DNA from: an uncultured Bacteroidales bacterium | Lineage (GTDB): Bacteria; Bacteroidota; Bacteroidia; Bacteroidales; P3 | Length of the DNA stretch: 64,000 nt | Reading direction: 5' to 3' | NCBI GenBank assembly: GCA_900316965.1 | Contig: ONEY01000001.1 | Coordinates: 62,001 to 126,000 of the forward strand | Part shown: piece after piece, positions 42,501 through 51,000 of the stretch | Position numbering within the stretch: the stretch's first letter is position 1 | Layout: the number at the start of each line of letters is the position of its first letter | Made by a program: the position numbers and the translations under genes | The notes under the pieces: generated by a model | The model's database searches: none | Told to the model about the DNA's origin: nothing | The model's input: the letters and a program-made list of their open reading frames with translations, nothing else

Positions 42501-45157
42501 TGCACCACCCACAGAGTGTTCAGAAATCCACATACCTGTATCGTGTACAGGCTACCGACATCAGCGGATGCTCCGTCGAGCAACCCTTCATGGTGCGTGT
42601 CGCCAAAGTCACTGACGTCACATACCACGAGGATGTCGACAACTTCCTGCTCCACGACAACAACCCCAACTTCTCGTCACTCCACTACCGTATTGGCGAC
42701 GGCGTCAACGCCTCGGGTGTCGACAGCAGCAGTTTCCACGACCATGTCAACTACAACGCCTCTACCGACCAATTCTTCGACGCTGAAGGCAACGTAGTCG
42801 CCGACTACACCTCCGACGATGTACAGCGCTGGGTCAACCGCACCGATCTCGACGGCATCACCCGCATGGGTATCCGCCGCGCTGGCTTCACCAACAATCC
42901 CGGCTACAACTATGCCTCCGACGACTTCGACACTGAGGAGAATCGCCGCAACGCATGGAAATACCAAGGCAAGCCCTACAACGACACACGCGTGGCATCC
43001 AACTCTGGCCTCTCGACAACAGTATACGCCGACCCCATGGTGCCTCGCTACCTCCGCGTCTACCAGTCATACAAGGTCACAGCCACCATGTTGCCCTCCG
43101 ACGCACGTCCTGTTTCGCCCGCCAATGGTATCAACAGCTACCTCGCCAACGATGTCGCTGTCGGCCATGAGCTCAACCTTACCGAAGCCGACTTCTGCCC
43201 CGGCGCCATACTCCACCTCGTGCCTGCTCCTAAACCTGGCTACGAGTATATGGCTTGGAACTTCGACCCGTCGTCCGACTCAGTCACCAATTTCGTGGTT
43301 CGCGACAACAACGCCGAAAACAATATCGAGGTCTACTACGCTCCTTCAGAATACTGGTATCGGCATGTCACCTCCAAACCCGCAGGCTATGTTCGCGAAT
43401 ACAACGGCGACGTCACCATTACCAGCCGCGAAGGTCTGGCATGGCTCATAAGCACCGTCAACGGCTTGAACAACCAAAATGCCCACTCCTTCCACAACAA
43501 CGTCATCACCATTGACTTCAGCGGTTGCAACGCGTATGACTCTGTAGATATGCAGAAATACAAATGGACCCCACTCGGCAACCTCAACAACCCATTCAGA
43601 GGTACCATCAAGGTCGCTGACGGCACCACACCTATTATACGCAACATCATCGTCAACGAAAAGACCATACCTCGTGTAGGCTTCTTTGGCTATGCCGACA
43701 GCGCCAAGGTTGAAGGCTTCCGCCTCCAAGACCTGGCCATCAAGGGTAACGACAAGGTTGGCGGTCTTGCCGCTGAAACCCACGCCACCTTGATGAAGGA
43801 CATCAGCTTCACCGCTGGCGCTCTCTTCGGCGAGAACATCATCGGCGGTGTCGTCGCTACCGGCTACAACAGCACCATCGAGAACTTCAGCACCGTGGGC
43901 AACGCTCTCAAGATGAAAGGTAGCGCCATCTCCGCTGGCGGCTTCTTCGGCACCGACGAAGGTAGCAACATCTACAATGGCAACATGGACCTTAACGCCA
44001 CCAACCTCACCGCCATCTACATCGGTAGCTTGGCAGGTCAGGTGGATGACCCCACAACAGGTCCCAACGGCAAGAAGAACCGTCGCGCCAAAACAGGCGA
44101 AAGAGCCAACTACAACAACAACTACGTCCACATCATCACCGACAACAACAGCCACCGCGTAGGCGGTATGATTGGTATGGCCAACGCTCTCAACATGAAC
44201 AACAACTATGTCTATGGTGTCACCAAGGGCAATGAATATGTCGGCGGCCTCGTGGGCAACCTCGGACAGAATGTCAACATCAACAACTGCTACTATGTCG
44301 ACGGCATGGCAGGACAGATGACAGGCTACACCCTCAACGGTGGCGCCATCCAGAAGTCCACCACCTTCCGCGGCTACGGCAACCAGGTGGGCCTCACCGA
44401 ACGCATCAACGGCTACACCAACCTCACCCGTGTCCTCAACGCTTGGGTCAAGAACAACATCGACGGAATACATTACAACACATGGCGTTCCGACCTAGAG
44501 GGCGAAAACAGCGGCTACCCAATCTTTGGCGATCCCGACATGATCTCCATCTACGACTCCATCAATGTCGCCAGCTGCTACGAGTATGAGTTCGAAGGCC
44601 TCACCTTCGACCAGTCGGGTCGCTACATCTTCCATGTTGTCGACAGCAGCGACTACCTCGACAGCACCTTCACCCTCGTGCTCACCATCAACCATGGCGA
44701 CAGCACCTCGGTATCCGACAGCGTCGTCCTCGGCCAGGGCTATGAAGGCTTCGGCCTCCAGCTCAGCGACGAGGATATCCGCGCAGGCATCGCCGGTCAG
44801 GGACAGCGCGACATATACACCTTCATCTATGTCGACAGCCTCTACAACGCCAACGGATGCGACTCCATAGTCTTCCTCACCCTCTATGTCGTCAACAAGA
44901 ACAACGAGACTCCACAGGTTAGCAGCCAGCTCACCGACGTCAAGGTGTACCCCAACCCCACCAGGGGCAAAGTCACCGTCGAGGGTAGCGACCTGCAAAG
45001 CGTGGAAGTCTACGACAACGTCAGCCGCCGCGTGCTCCTGCAACGCGTCGATGGCGACAGCATGAACTTCGACCTCAGCAACCACCCGGCAGGCTCCTAC
45101 TACGTACGCGTCAAGACAGCGCACGGCACTGTGGTCAAGAAAGTCATCAAGAAATAA
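33572..45157 (+). CDS. giant Gly-rich repeat surface protein with T9SS type A sorting domain
   Basis: A 3861-residue exported protein of unknown function. A signal peptide (WTAITMMILGAGMAQSQ) is followed by about 33 units centred on [VI]-[YF]-G-G-G-N (for example SVYGGGNGY, YLFGGGNKV) up to about residue 1500, a likely beta-solenoid. A Pro/Asp linker with Cys (CPGPDPEDPGDC) lies near 1675. After it come beta-rich regions, a SprB-like module near 2900 (VGGGFFPYTYTW, then ATDISGCSVEQP), and GLUG-like repeats at about 3390-3580 (VGGLVGN, SAGGFFG). A CDSIVFLTL-type repeat sits near 3740. The end (DVKVYPNPTRGKVTVEG to KKVIKK, about 3788-3861) is a T9SS sorting domain. Start at 33572 or four codons later. 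A second giant lies in the same locus. Confidence 0.9.
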   Translation: MNRYMSKIVKTWTAITMMILGAGMAQSQTIGGAVFGGGRMADVNGNTVVKVYDCDTVSAVYGGNDIAGTVNGANGSTITIGHVDHTTAQISIGSVYGGGNGYYAYNGTSFQAASDSYNSQTVSPSASIKAMTQTHQVGEIAWTNSDVANKVLSFPSIAKTSVEVNTEYPRIDSLFGGAKNAFISLENNTNTNIAINGGVMYSVFGGNNFGGFLGDGSTQNISVTNTLVDNLTSANLGGNNQYGHAWTSDNSEHGIRYLFGGGNKVAGKNVTISVTGGQIDTLFAGGNSADVTSTSVSVNVTTPLYDYEHSPYYTTPVAYNPVTSVFDIRCLFGGNNAADMAGIPTLTLTKGGIHNVYGGGNKGVMNGEVTYASKSTTDNEGSGTATLSTFVVLNSPNIICDTIYGGGQSAGTAHDTYVCVTEGKVGTIFGGTNISGDIPNDAKSNVRIDGANAIVYQTIFGGSNGYYRCMGNSTYNDVTPKYSLNSSENTHTELAGVAIPSIFHTNVLVSNGTVLEHIYGGGNLVTVAKPDYASGNGSTKVKITGGTIGDNATNSASIFGGGNFACVYGTADMIITGGTIYGDVYGGNDKTGTVTGRGRTGNSTAKADGVTLDTIAPIPVLDGGHTTIALNQANAASYVLVQGSPTISGSVYGGGNGAYNYEYFDDESGWIVESNDRYTETVSRCQRPVAIPTQYSGFVDINMNKTGTIGNVYAGGNSATVGVDVVNYGDGSTALTASGTQGTDGSTLGAGRAFVYMNCVGDDPTEDASNINVGNLFGGNNVVDMTKVPRMVLVKGKAGYVYGGGNLGGMTGNEYIKNLSLSTYVPIASPKMAVAHHVYAGCNAADLEQDSYVSVTKGYIGGKIFGGNDASGEVPSSHVLIGGDADLTIHGDVYGGGNGDYPFYRYNDPNDPSHINQYKDLASNWHAKPGYVTQNYYIRDKVTQKMYQDLKGRPYVDSASVIIRDNVTLEGSIYGGGISGDCRKTDVLLDAEGGNLGGMVFGAGQGRINNQGIKVGGGCHDSYIAVAKLDATGNHIDGYVDNATAMGNVLDSAVLTVRKFQSLTGARHVMFGGGRSGNVGTTVVRYEATAQAPLKALYLGCLASDVQVAATGLINAYEPTNGSWIIDTIYGGNDFTGRVNSTDLIINSGTFTHVYGSGNGDYDYRAWLTSRIGTEGSEGYLWENAALIANNTGSAEHPVWALKADNELTCADIIPYSMDVDVTINGGHFLNTVYGGGNMGLVGNRDMNPANVLTEDYGDITLNVHGGNFHRHIFSGARGKADMGTWRYFGAKYWTNDAVTDPSQAVGKNVDGKELGKQLVYGFKVFNMDGGHVEMSVYGGSESVDDGYPFECKSVEYTAARWYNNDQRRSFANNSTLRPSSVINIVGGTIEKSVYGGGYQGNIYGSVYINIGSHAVYESPVWSRTYGTAPNTFTMAAYKPNITGVTPGNQVIASNETLTTSMEHPVNLRTSVYNGSDWGEALDNPYFNTRGVYGGETNILIDGKGYNISQTNTEMNMLPSMNIRYSVIGSGTSTEGGDVTRAITIRHYGDWDCPRPSRRLSSIQRADKLILDSVFITLEGEQDAYMAYASPSYSLNRLDTVIMLTDNILLLQAPAKYIGELSSLKKLPDGHGVIEYGKNVQMIYADNNLLYQNTGGDVNVVADELLDNLHNGLAAGADCPGPDPEDPGDCQDFGFCDKMSSARGQLDQTGAFNSIVMANGSYFQLSRFIDLDDAVSGSLVGDGVEDEVVYGGVHGWSYLVNEDKTMAYVYGRRKAGIGANDGGFVAPCLCDNNGTYPNEIDYVDVSDVTPSYRTWRVGSQLGSRTRHITLVANAVPDDRLNYNLDGTYYVIEAPNDHPANSAPSHTFAPGDDFGYATAKLELPPSNGGNFYVINQVVIDQENGGDLHLVDEGFVKDNYGGPSYVFQAGDGNRHSSFADIASNPNRYFSLAFTSNSGSGAPANFNNVDAFNNSSCWTSGISGQINANERVINSSSTCWPYSLVVGNRWYTETEGYISPTVKPGIGIIPSLTFTLTYNKNITNTITRDILFRMQEFDSQGHYVGPVDVIITISTVIRDFGNMEAPVMAMYNEGITNQYIRKVTIPAGFLQRDIWIEGIDWELNDRDLDDDHDNGINDNDWFHMQGVETPIDNNNHFSIEVCPSESNSDNVTNHLGWYHIQAENIDVYNTALEDLRNTTGNGSQTFLGPTEGANGYKRDQSIFYNNRDYLSDGSEEGHTSDVTVISQPGRGKLIGTLDGRAPAAVDIKLNFNGDWVYQNRYNNRLATVTLHLGWANTKTTGSGTFDLKIYVLTRMHGDTIYWAPDATLTRNGYTVQSHREKHGIPDNVALSPEDPNEINQLVYNNPDEFLRTFADISSMYREGDVIDILETVPVEAGGAYQNLSGDDYSIMQIIRYSGSHFKFPGEDCANTHALFDVKGNLSLRNVWINGSYCTRVKESSTTPPPDITQGEFTVWTHDVNNGVYYYNNARRIETLHESTAPVIYIHQEGSVNLSTNVHIINNFNNGKLGMEMIDTDSDGNPDTYTGNHTYDDRITVADAPNPNFVIPGGAIALVAEPGMKKPELILGHKTLIADNLMVDWNAVDGATYPNYPMNYGAGIYVDGGIVTLGAATSNKTATDIEILHNYYLKSNGLGAAGVKPRKKYELGGSTTIFDVYILDTVNYAESYALNNVYLSRTAGECPNNVRRDNKSDIMRLATELTPTTRIGISKWFPGYKYNVVDHQLENYIPRDTIAVVFQSYGTTDLVKMATENNVFFNDSTYFNIDNRSPQIPVNITVNAEQVPNPEYPPADPSFLIDSYDKVNYTHNTTANPGYGDQVTVFFHEYVHPNMVYLHRCATFGKGVTQIPTTACNGVVFNDFKEGDSIAYHWNSLATCVASTDSVFFHVGGGFFPYTYTWLQDIVEEEGNSGTPAVLSTDHQLRARQTFGGNNISNMNDGGSSDYYTKLRNRAQVDTLVLTALHHPQSVQKSTYLYRVQATDISGCSVEQPFMVRVAKVTDVTYHEDVDNFLLHDNNPNFSSLHYRIGDGVNASGVDSSSFHDHVNYNASTDQFFDAEGNVVADYTSDDVQRWVNRTDLDGITRMGIRRAGFTNNPGYNYASDDFDTEENRRNAWKYQGKPYNDTRVASNSGLSTTVYADPMVPRYLRVYQSYKVTATMLPSDARPVSPANGINSYLANDVAVGHELNLTEADFCPGAILHLVPAPKPGYEYMAWNFDPSSDSVTNFVVRDNNAENNIEVYYAPSEYWYRHVTSKPAGYVREYNGDVTITSREGLAWLISTVNGLNNQNAHSFHNNVITIDFSGCNAYDSVDMQKYKWTPLGNLNNPFRGTIKVADGTTPIIRNIIVNEKTIPRVGFFGYADSAKVEGFRLQDLAIKGNDKVGGLAAETHATLMKDISFTAGALFGENIIGGVVATGYNSTIENFSTVGNALKMKGSAISAGGFFGTDEGSNIYNGNMDLNATNLTAIYIGSLAGQVDDPTTGPNGKKNRRAKTGERANYNNNYVHIITDNNSHRVGGMIGMANALNMNNNYVYGVTKGNEYVGGLVGNLGQNVNINNCYYVDGMAGQMTGYTLNGGAIQKSTTFRGYGNQVGLTERINGYTNLTRVLNAWVKNNIDGIHYNTWRSDLEGENSGYPIFGDPDMISIYDSINVASCYEYEFEGLTFDQSGRYIFHVVDSSDYLDSTFTLVLTINHGDSTSVSDSVVLGQGYEGFGLQLSDEDIRAGIAGQGQRDIYTFIYVDSLYNANGCDSIVFLTLYVVNKNNETPQVSSQLTDVKVYPNPTRGKVTVEGSDLQSVEVYDNVSRRVLLQRVDGDSMNFDLSNHPAGSYYVRVKTAHGTVVKKVIKK

Positions 45158-45192
45158 AGTAACGACGAGTAATTCATAAACATCCAGTTATT

Positions 45193-45214
45193 CTAGGTAA
45201 TATAGCTAATCTAG
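45193..45214. repeat. three-unit CTAG/ATAG element
   Basis: CTAG (45193), ATAG (45202), CTAG (45211): 9-base period over three units, directly before the 62-residue protein gene. Confidence 0.75.
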
Positions 45215-45220
45215 CAAGAA

Positions 45221-45409
45221 ATGAACACACCTAAAGCCAACAGCCTCAAAAAGCGCTACATGCCCCCTGAAATAGAAGTCTACCAGTATGTGGTGGAAAA
45301 AGGGTTCACGCAGTCGCCAGACGGCACTACAAGATTCGAGAGTTTTAGCGAAATCAACGACGCTCAAAACGAAAACGAACGTGGTCAATGGGACGTCAGC
45401 TGGTCTTAA
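45221..45409 (+). CDS. small protein of 62 residues in the giant-protein locus
   Basis: Not recognised as a named family. It has no signal peptide or membrane segment. The N-terminal part is basic (NSLKKRYMPPEIEVYQYVVE), followed by KGF and a polar acidic tail with Asn/Asp/Glu and two Trp. The K-[KR]-x-Y-x-x-P-x-[IV]-E-V pattern recalls short Bacteroidales ORFs that often sit next to large surface-protein genes, which is a memory-based comparison. It starts 63 bases after the first giant and 27 bases before the lipoprotein, so co-transcription is likely. Roles could include chaperone or small exported partner. Confidence 0.65.
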   Translation: MNTPKANSLKKRYMPPEIEVYQYVVEKGFTQSPDGTTRFESFSEINDAQNENERGQWDVSWS

Positions 45410-45436
45410 TAACGCCCCCTCAACAACAAAAAAACG

Positions 45437-47893
45437 ATGACAACAGAAATGAAAATACGTAAATTCATTATCCTAATGATGGCTGTGGCAACCCTTGCAA
45501 GTTGCCACAAAGACAAGGGCGTTATAATGACCCTGGGCACCGCTATCGAACCTGTCGTAATAGAGGATGAGAGCAAGGTCTACCTAGGCCATGCCGAGAA
45601 ATACCTCTACTGGGAGGATGGCGACGCCATCAATATCTTTCAAGTGGACCATGTCAAACATGAATGCCCCCTTATAACATTGCAGGAAGGCGATCAGCTG
45701 GCGCGCTTCCAAGGTGGCCCCTTCGAGGACGACCAACGCGCCTATGGCTTCTTCCCTAAGGAGATGAATGTGTCCTACTCCGGCAGCGACTGGATTCTCA
45801 ACCTACCCACCGAGCAACGCTACCGCCAAAGCTCCGAATCGGCTCAACACCCCGACTCCTCCTTCGGCAAAGCAGTAATACCTATGGTGACCTACGTCAA
45901 ACCAGGTAAGTTGGCTACAGAACCTATGATATTCCATGTCGTCGGCGGCATACTCCGACTTGAATTCTACGGCACCATGGCGGAACCTTTCACCATCGAA
46001 ACCATCGAGTTTGAATCGAAAGACAAACCCATCGCCGGCAGTTTCAAAATCCATGACGACCCCTCGGCAACAGCCGACGGACCCGAGACCAACATTCAGA
46101 GCGCCGAGCCTATCCTCACCGCCAACGGCGGCTCTAACATCATCACCATCACCGACATCAACAAAACCATAGGCGGCGAAAGCGCCAGCAGCAGCCGCAA
46201 CCTCTTCACCTTCTACCTGCCTCTCCCTGTCACCACAACAGGAAGGATGAACTACACCATCAAGGTCACCCTCAGAGGCAAACAAGGCGGAGTGCAGAAA
46301 CAGGCTGTCAAAATACTCAGCGCCAACATACACCGTAGCAACCTCACCATGATGCCCGCAGTGGGTATCTCCGAAGTCGTGGCTTCCGGCAACGGCACCA
46401 CAACGACATCGGGTCAGATGATTGTCGGCGAAGGCTCCAAAGACCGCCCCTTCCAAATCTATACCGCCGAGGAACTCCTCTACATAGCTCAAGAGATGGA
46501 GAAAGCCGATGGTCGTATCAACGGACAAAAGATTCGCGGCACCAACGACCCCAACCCCACCTACTTCAAGGTGGTACGCTCCGACATCAGCCTCGTGCCT
46601 CCTAGCGGCAAAGGCTACAACGCTCCCAAAGACGGCACCAGCGTACAATGGTCACACGGCATTCGCAACTTCCGCGGCATCATGTACTTCTCCTCATCAA
46701 CAGCTGTCAACGGTGGCATCAGCAACACCAGCGGCTACCCCCTCTTCGAGACTATATCGCAATATGGTGAAGTGCGCGAAATATATGTCAAAGGCACCTT
46801 CAACATCGGTTCCGCGGCAACGGCATTCTCACCCCTCTGCCTCACCAACAACGGCACCATGATAGATTGCCACAACAAATGCAACGTCACCACAACAACA
46901 TCACGTAACATCGCTGGCATTTGCGTCACCAACAACGGCACCCTCAACGGCTGCGCCAACGAGGGACGCCTCAGCACCAACGGCAACGTAGGCGGCATAT
47001 GCTACATCAATGGCACCCAAGGCACCGTGCAGGGCAACTTCTCACTCTCAGGAGCAGAACCCACAGGAGCCCAAATCGGCGGCATCTGCCACACCAACAA
47101 CGGCCAAGTGCAAAACTGCCTCGTCACCGCCAACAAGACCGACATCGACGCCACCGGCAACTGGGGCGTCATCGTCTACAACAACAACGCCTCAGGAAAA
47201 ATATACAACTGCATCTCCTCGGGTGTCGCTGTGCTCTCCACCAATGGCAGCATTGGCGGAATATGCAACACCAACAAGGGCGATATCAACTTCTGCAGCA
47301 ACCGTCTGGCACTGAAAGGCGCCACAGGCAGCATGGGAGGCATAGCCGCTATCAATGACGGCGGAGTCATCTACAACTGCTACACCTATGGCGGACACCG
47401 TATCTCGGGCAACGCCAGCGTTATGACAAACCCCGACCATGCCGGCGGCATCGTAGGCTACCACAAAAGCGGCAAAGTCTACAACTGCTACAACACCAGC
47501 ATCGTGGAGAGCGCCATAGACAACGGCGGTATAGTAGGACTTATCGACTACGGCGCCGACATACAATCCTGCTGGACCATCATGGCGTCGAACTTCTATG
47601 GCCGTCTTGGCGAAGAAGACGACGGCGCTGGCGGAACCAACGTAGCGTCGATAGGACCCTTCTGCTTCACACGTTCCAGCGACGTGGGATGCAACCACAT
47701 CGGTCCCAGCAACTTCGCCGTAACAGCCATGATCAACCCCGACCTCAACGAATATGAAGGCGGCATGCTCGCCAACGCGCTCAACGCATGGACCAAACCT
47801 ACCGACGGCCGCACCTACTACTCCTGGCAGCAAGACAACATCAACAACGCCCCCACCTTCGCAACAGGAGCCAAAAGCAAACGCAGACGCTAA
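45437..47893 (+). CDS. fimbrillin-like lipoprotein with GLUG-type repeats
   Basis: An 818-residue predicted lipoprotein. Signal KFIILMMAVATLASC with Cys23 (from the ATG at 45437; a start four codons later would serve equally). The first part (about residues 30-320) has the pattern of fimbrillin/Mfa-like domains: YLYWEDGDAINIFQ, YGFFPKEMN, IFHVVGGILRLEFYG. Residues from about 470 to 710 hold GLUG-like repeats of about 25 residues with N-N-G-T-[ML], G-G-I-C and N-C units (VGGICYINGTQG, IGGICHTNNGQ, GGIVGYHKSGKVYNCYNTS). It ends with NALNAWT and a basic tail. It lies between the two giants and might anchor or assemble them; that is inferred. Confidence 0.85.
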   Translation: MTTEMKIRKFIILMMAVATLASCHKDKGVIMTLGTAIEPVVIEDESKVYLGHAEKYLYWEDGDAINIFQVDHVKHECPLITLQEGDQLARFQGGPFEDDQRAYGFFPKEMNVSYSGSDWILNLPTEQRYRQSSESAQHPDSSFGKAVIPMVTYVKPGKLATEPMIFHVVGGILRLEFYGTMAEPFTIETIEFESKDKPIAGSFKIHDDPSATADGPETNIQSAEPILTANGGSNIITITDINKTIGGESASSSRNLFTFYLPLPVTTTGRMNYTIKVTLRGKQGGVQKQAVKILSANIHRSNLTMMPAVGISEVVASGNGTTTTSGQMIVGEGSKDRPFQIYTAEELLYIAQEMEKADGRINGQKIRGTNDPNPTYFKVVRSDISLVPPSGKGYNAPKDGTSVQWSHGIRNFRGIMYFSSSTAVNGGISNTSGYPLFETISQYGEVREIYVKGTFNIGSAATAFSPLCLTNNGTMIDCHNKCNVTTTTSRNIAGICVTNNGTLNGCANEGRLSTNGNVGGICYINGTQGTVQGNFSLSGAEPTGAQIGGICHTNNGQVQNCLVTANKTDIDATGNWGVIVYNNNASGKIYNCISSGVAVLSTNGSIGGICNTNKGDINFCSNRLALKGATGSMGGIAAINDGGVIYNCYTYGGHRISGNASVMTNPDHAGGIVGYHKSGKVYNCYNTSIVESAIDNGGIVGLIDYGADIQSCWTIMASNFYGRLGEEDDGAGGTNVASIGPFCFTRSSDVGCNHIGPSNFAVTAMINPDLNEYEGGMLANALNAWTKPTDGRTYYSWQQDNINNAPTFATGAKSKRRR

Positions 47894-47985
47894 ACATCAA
47901 TCACTCGTCACCAACGATTTAGATAAACAAACAGGGAAACGAACGACACGAGCAGCACGACTGGATGGCAAGTATAACACAAACA

Positions 47986-48012
47986 ATTCGTGGAATTAGT
48001 GAGATTCGTGTT
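47986..48012. repeat. three 9-base ATT[CA]GTG units
   Basis: ATTCGTGGA, ATTAGTGAG and ATTCGTGTT follow each other in the 192-base gap before the second giant gene. This 9-base period equals that of the CTAG elements, but the sequence differs. The rest of the gap shows no terminator or promoter I can support. Confidence 0.8.
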
Positions 48013-48085
48013 CAGAAAAAAATAAAACATCCAACATCTGAATCAAAACATAAGCCAACCACAACGACAAAAAAAAACTTACCAT

Positions 48086-51000
48086 ATGAACAGATTATTA
48101 CTGACCAATGGAATGAGAAAATATTTGCTTATGGCAGCATTGCTGCTGGCAGGGACTCTGACAGCCGGGGCACAGACGAACTATGTGTTCTACAACGCCA
48201 CCTACGGCTACCTGTACAACGACAACGGGACAACGAAATCAGGTGATCTTCGTTTCGACAAGTCATCGGTGTGGACTGCCAGCGGTACAATCGGAGGCAC
48301 AAGTAGAACTATACAATCCTATACTAGCCAACAATATTTGGGTGCCAGCGCAGGATTATCAAATACATCATCAAATTGGCGAGGAAATAACAACTATCTT
48401 TGCTATAGGACGGGAGGCACCAACTATTATCTCAAAGCTACAAGTGCAACCACCTTTACCACTAATAATAACCAGAACAATGGCCAGCGTTACGCATATT
48501 ACACCGTAACAATATATGAAGGAGTTGAGACGTTAACCGATTTTACCATAAATTCGGGTGCAGACGTTATCACTCAAACGGGTAACTATAATTATGGTCA
48601 TTCCAATTCTCAATACACTCCTGCTTATACAGATTACTATTTTAGCAACACCCACCATTATGTAGGCAGTTCGAATAACACTCTTGCTAATGTTAATGCG
48701 ACCAATGTCACAACGGGCTACACGTGGACGCTATCCGATAATGCGGCAGGCTATGCTACTCTCACTGACAATACAATCAATGTAACAGCGATACCAACAA
48801 GTGACTTAACCTTAACACTTACCTGTTCTGTTACATATCAAGGCATCACCAAGACCGCTACCAAGCTAGTCACAATTCAAGGCACCAAGCCTTCGGCACC
48901 CATCATCAGCGTCAGCGGCAATACCGCCACGCTCTCTACCACTGCGGTAGGTTCCACCACTATCCGCTACACCCTCGACGGCACTGACCCGACCGCTTCC
49001 ACCGGCACCGTGTACAGCGGCGCCATCGACCTTTCGGGCAGCAGCACGTCACCTGTCACCATCAAGGCCATCACCGTCCGCAACGGCAACGCCTCCGATA
49101 TCACAGAGCAATCGGTTACGCTCACCCTTCCCGAGCCCACCATCACCATCAACGGAGAAGCTCAAACGGCCTCTATCAGCAGCAGCGTTGCCGGTGTGAC
49201 CATCTACTATACAACCGACGGCACAACACCCACCACCTCGAGCACTCAATATACCACAACCCTCACCGGCCTCGCCTATATGACCAATGTCAAGGCCATC
49301 GCCGTCAAGGACGGCTGGAACAACTCGCCCGTGGCCTCGGGTATCGTGACCATCCCCTCGGGCGTAGGCGGTGGTGTTGTCACCCTGTTCGACTACGAAC
49401 CCCACTCCTGGAGCTACTACAGCGACCCCGACTGCCCCGTCCGCAGCCTCTCGCCTGCCGACGTGACGATTACCTACTACGGCGACGGTGTTATGATGAC
49501 AAACAATAATAACTATGCAGCTGGGACTACCGACACCATATTGCCGGGCAACACTAATTATCAGGTGGGCGCAAAGGTGAACGTGAACGGTGAGGACGAG
49601 AACACCTTTGTATATTATAAGACCCTGGAGCGTGGTGCCAATACCGATGATCCGTGGACCTTCAGCTCTGGCAACCAAAGTAGTGCATCCTCGCGCTGTC
49701 CCTATACCACCATTCCCAACCCCTTCCAAGTGCGTCCTAGATATGGAGCACGAACGGTGGATGCCAATGACTTCACCGGTTGGCGTGGCTTCCAGTGCTG
49801 GCGCTTGAAAAGCGTGACAGGCGGTGCTGTCTATAGTGCAGCCAGCGGTGGTGACGCTCTTACCGTGGGTGCTGTCATCAATGCCGAAACAAAAATCTAT
49901 TTTGCCCCCAGCAGCGAGTACGGCATGGAGGTGGAGCTCGAGGCCGTCTGGGCCAGAGCCTATGTAAAGAAAGCAAATCAGGCAAATGAGAATCCGGTAG
50001 GAACAAACAATGTCGGTTACGAACGCAACTTCTGCGTCCCTACAACCGGTGCCGCTTACACACTTTATTCCGGTACTGGTAAGCGAATCACCAATTCAAC
50101 TGGTGTTCCTGTTACCATTTCACGCTACTATCCTGACGGCACGGCTCCCGACAATACGAACAATTCAATATCGAACACTGCCGCTAATGTGACCCTTCCA
50201 GCAGACACTAAATTCGAAAATATCCCGGTTAATGTATCAGGAACTCATCAAGAAACTCAAGGTTGGCAGAACGTTAACGTTCCCAATACTCTCACTGCCA
50301 ATAACCACGACTTAATCATTGGCCGTGGTTGCTCGGGCACAATGAATTACGTTAGAGGAGTAGGTGGTGATGCGACCGCTCCGAATTATACTATACGTAT
50401 AGAGAGCGGCACCATCAATTATCTTTCTCTCCTGAGAGGATATTGGACGGGATCCAACGCTTATACAGATAATGGTTCTACTATGTCAGGAAATGTGGAT
50501 TTGCGTTGCGTTTTGGGTTGCGACTATGATAGGGCCACCAATAAGGGTGTTACAAACAACCTTATCATCAATAATAACGTTATTTTAGGTGCAGCAAATA
50601 CAATAGCAGATGCTAACAAACATCGCGAAACGACCAACCTGATCGTTAAGAGCGGTAAGATTGGTAATAGTATAACTATCAATTCGAACGACAGTTATAT
50701 GGCTGATGCATACCAGTCAATATATATGAGTGTTTCAAACAGCCAGCAAACAATAGGACAGCGCAAAGTTCTTATTGAGGGCGGAGAAATAATTGGAATC
50801 GCAGGCGGTATAGATGCTCACTATCTTGGTACAGGAGTTACTAACAATAACGTTACGGGCATACCGACACCTCACACAGAGGAGCCTTCTTTCTCTGTTC
50901 GAATGACAGGTGGCAAGGTGAGAGGATGCGTCTATGGTGGTGCTGCAAAGAGTCCTGCCAGTGGTAACCGTCGAATGGTCTTTACTGGTGGCACCATCAA

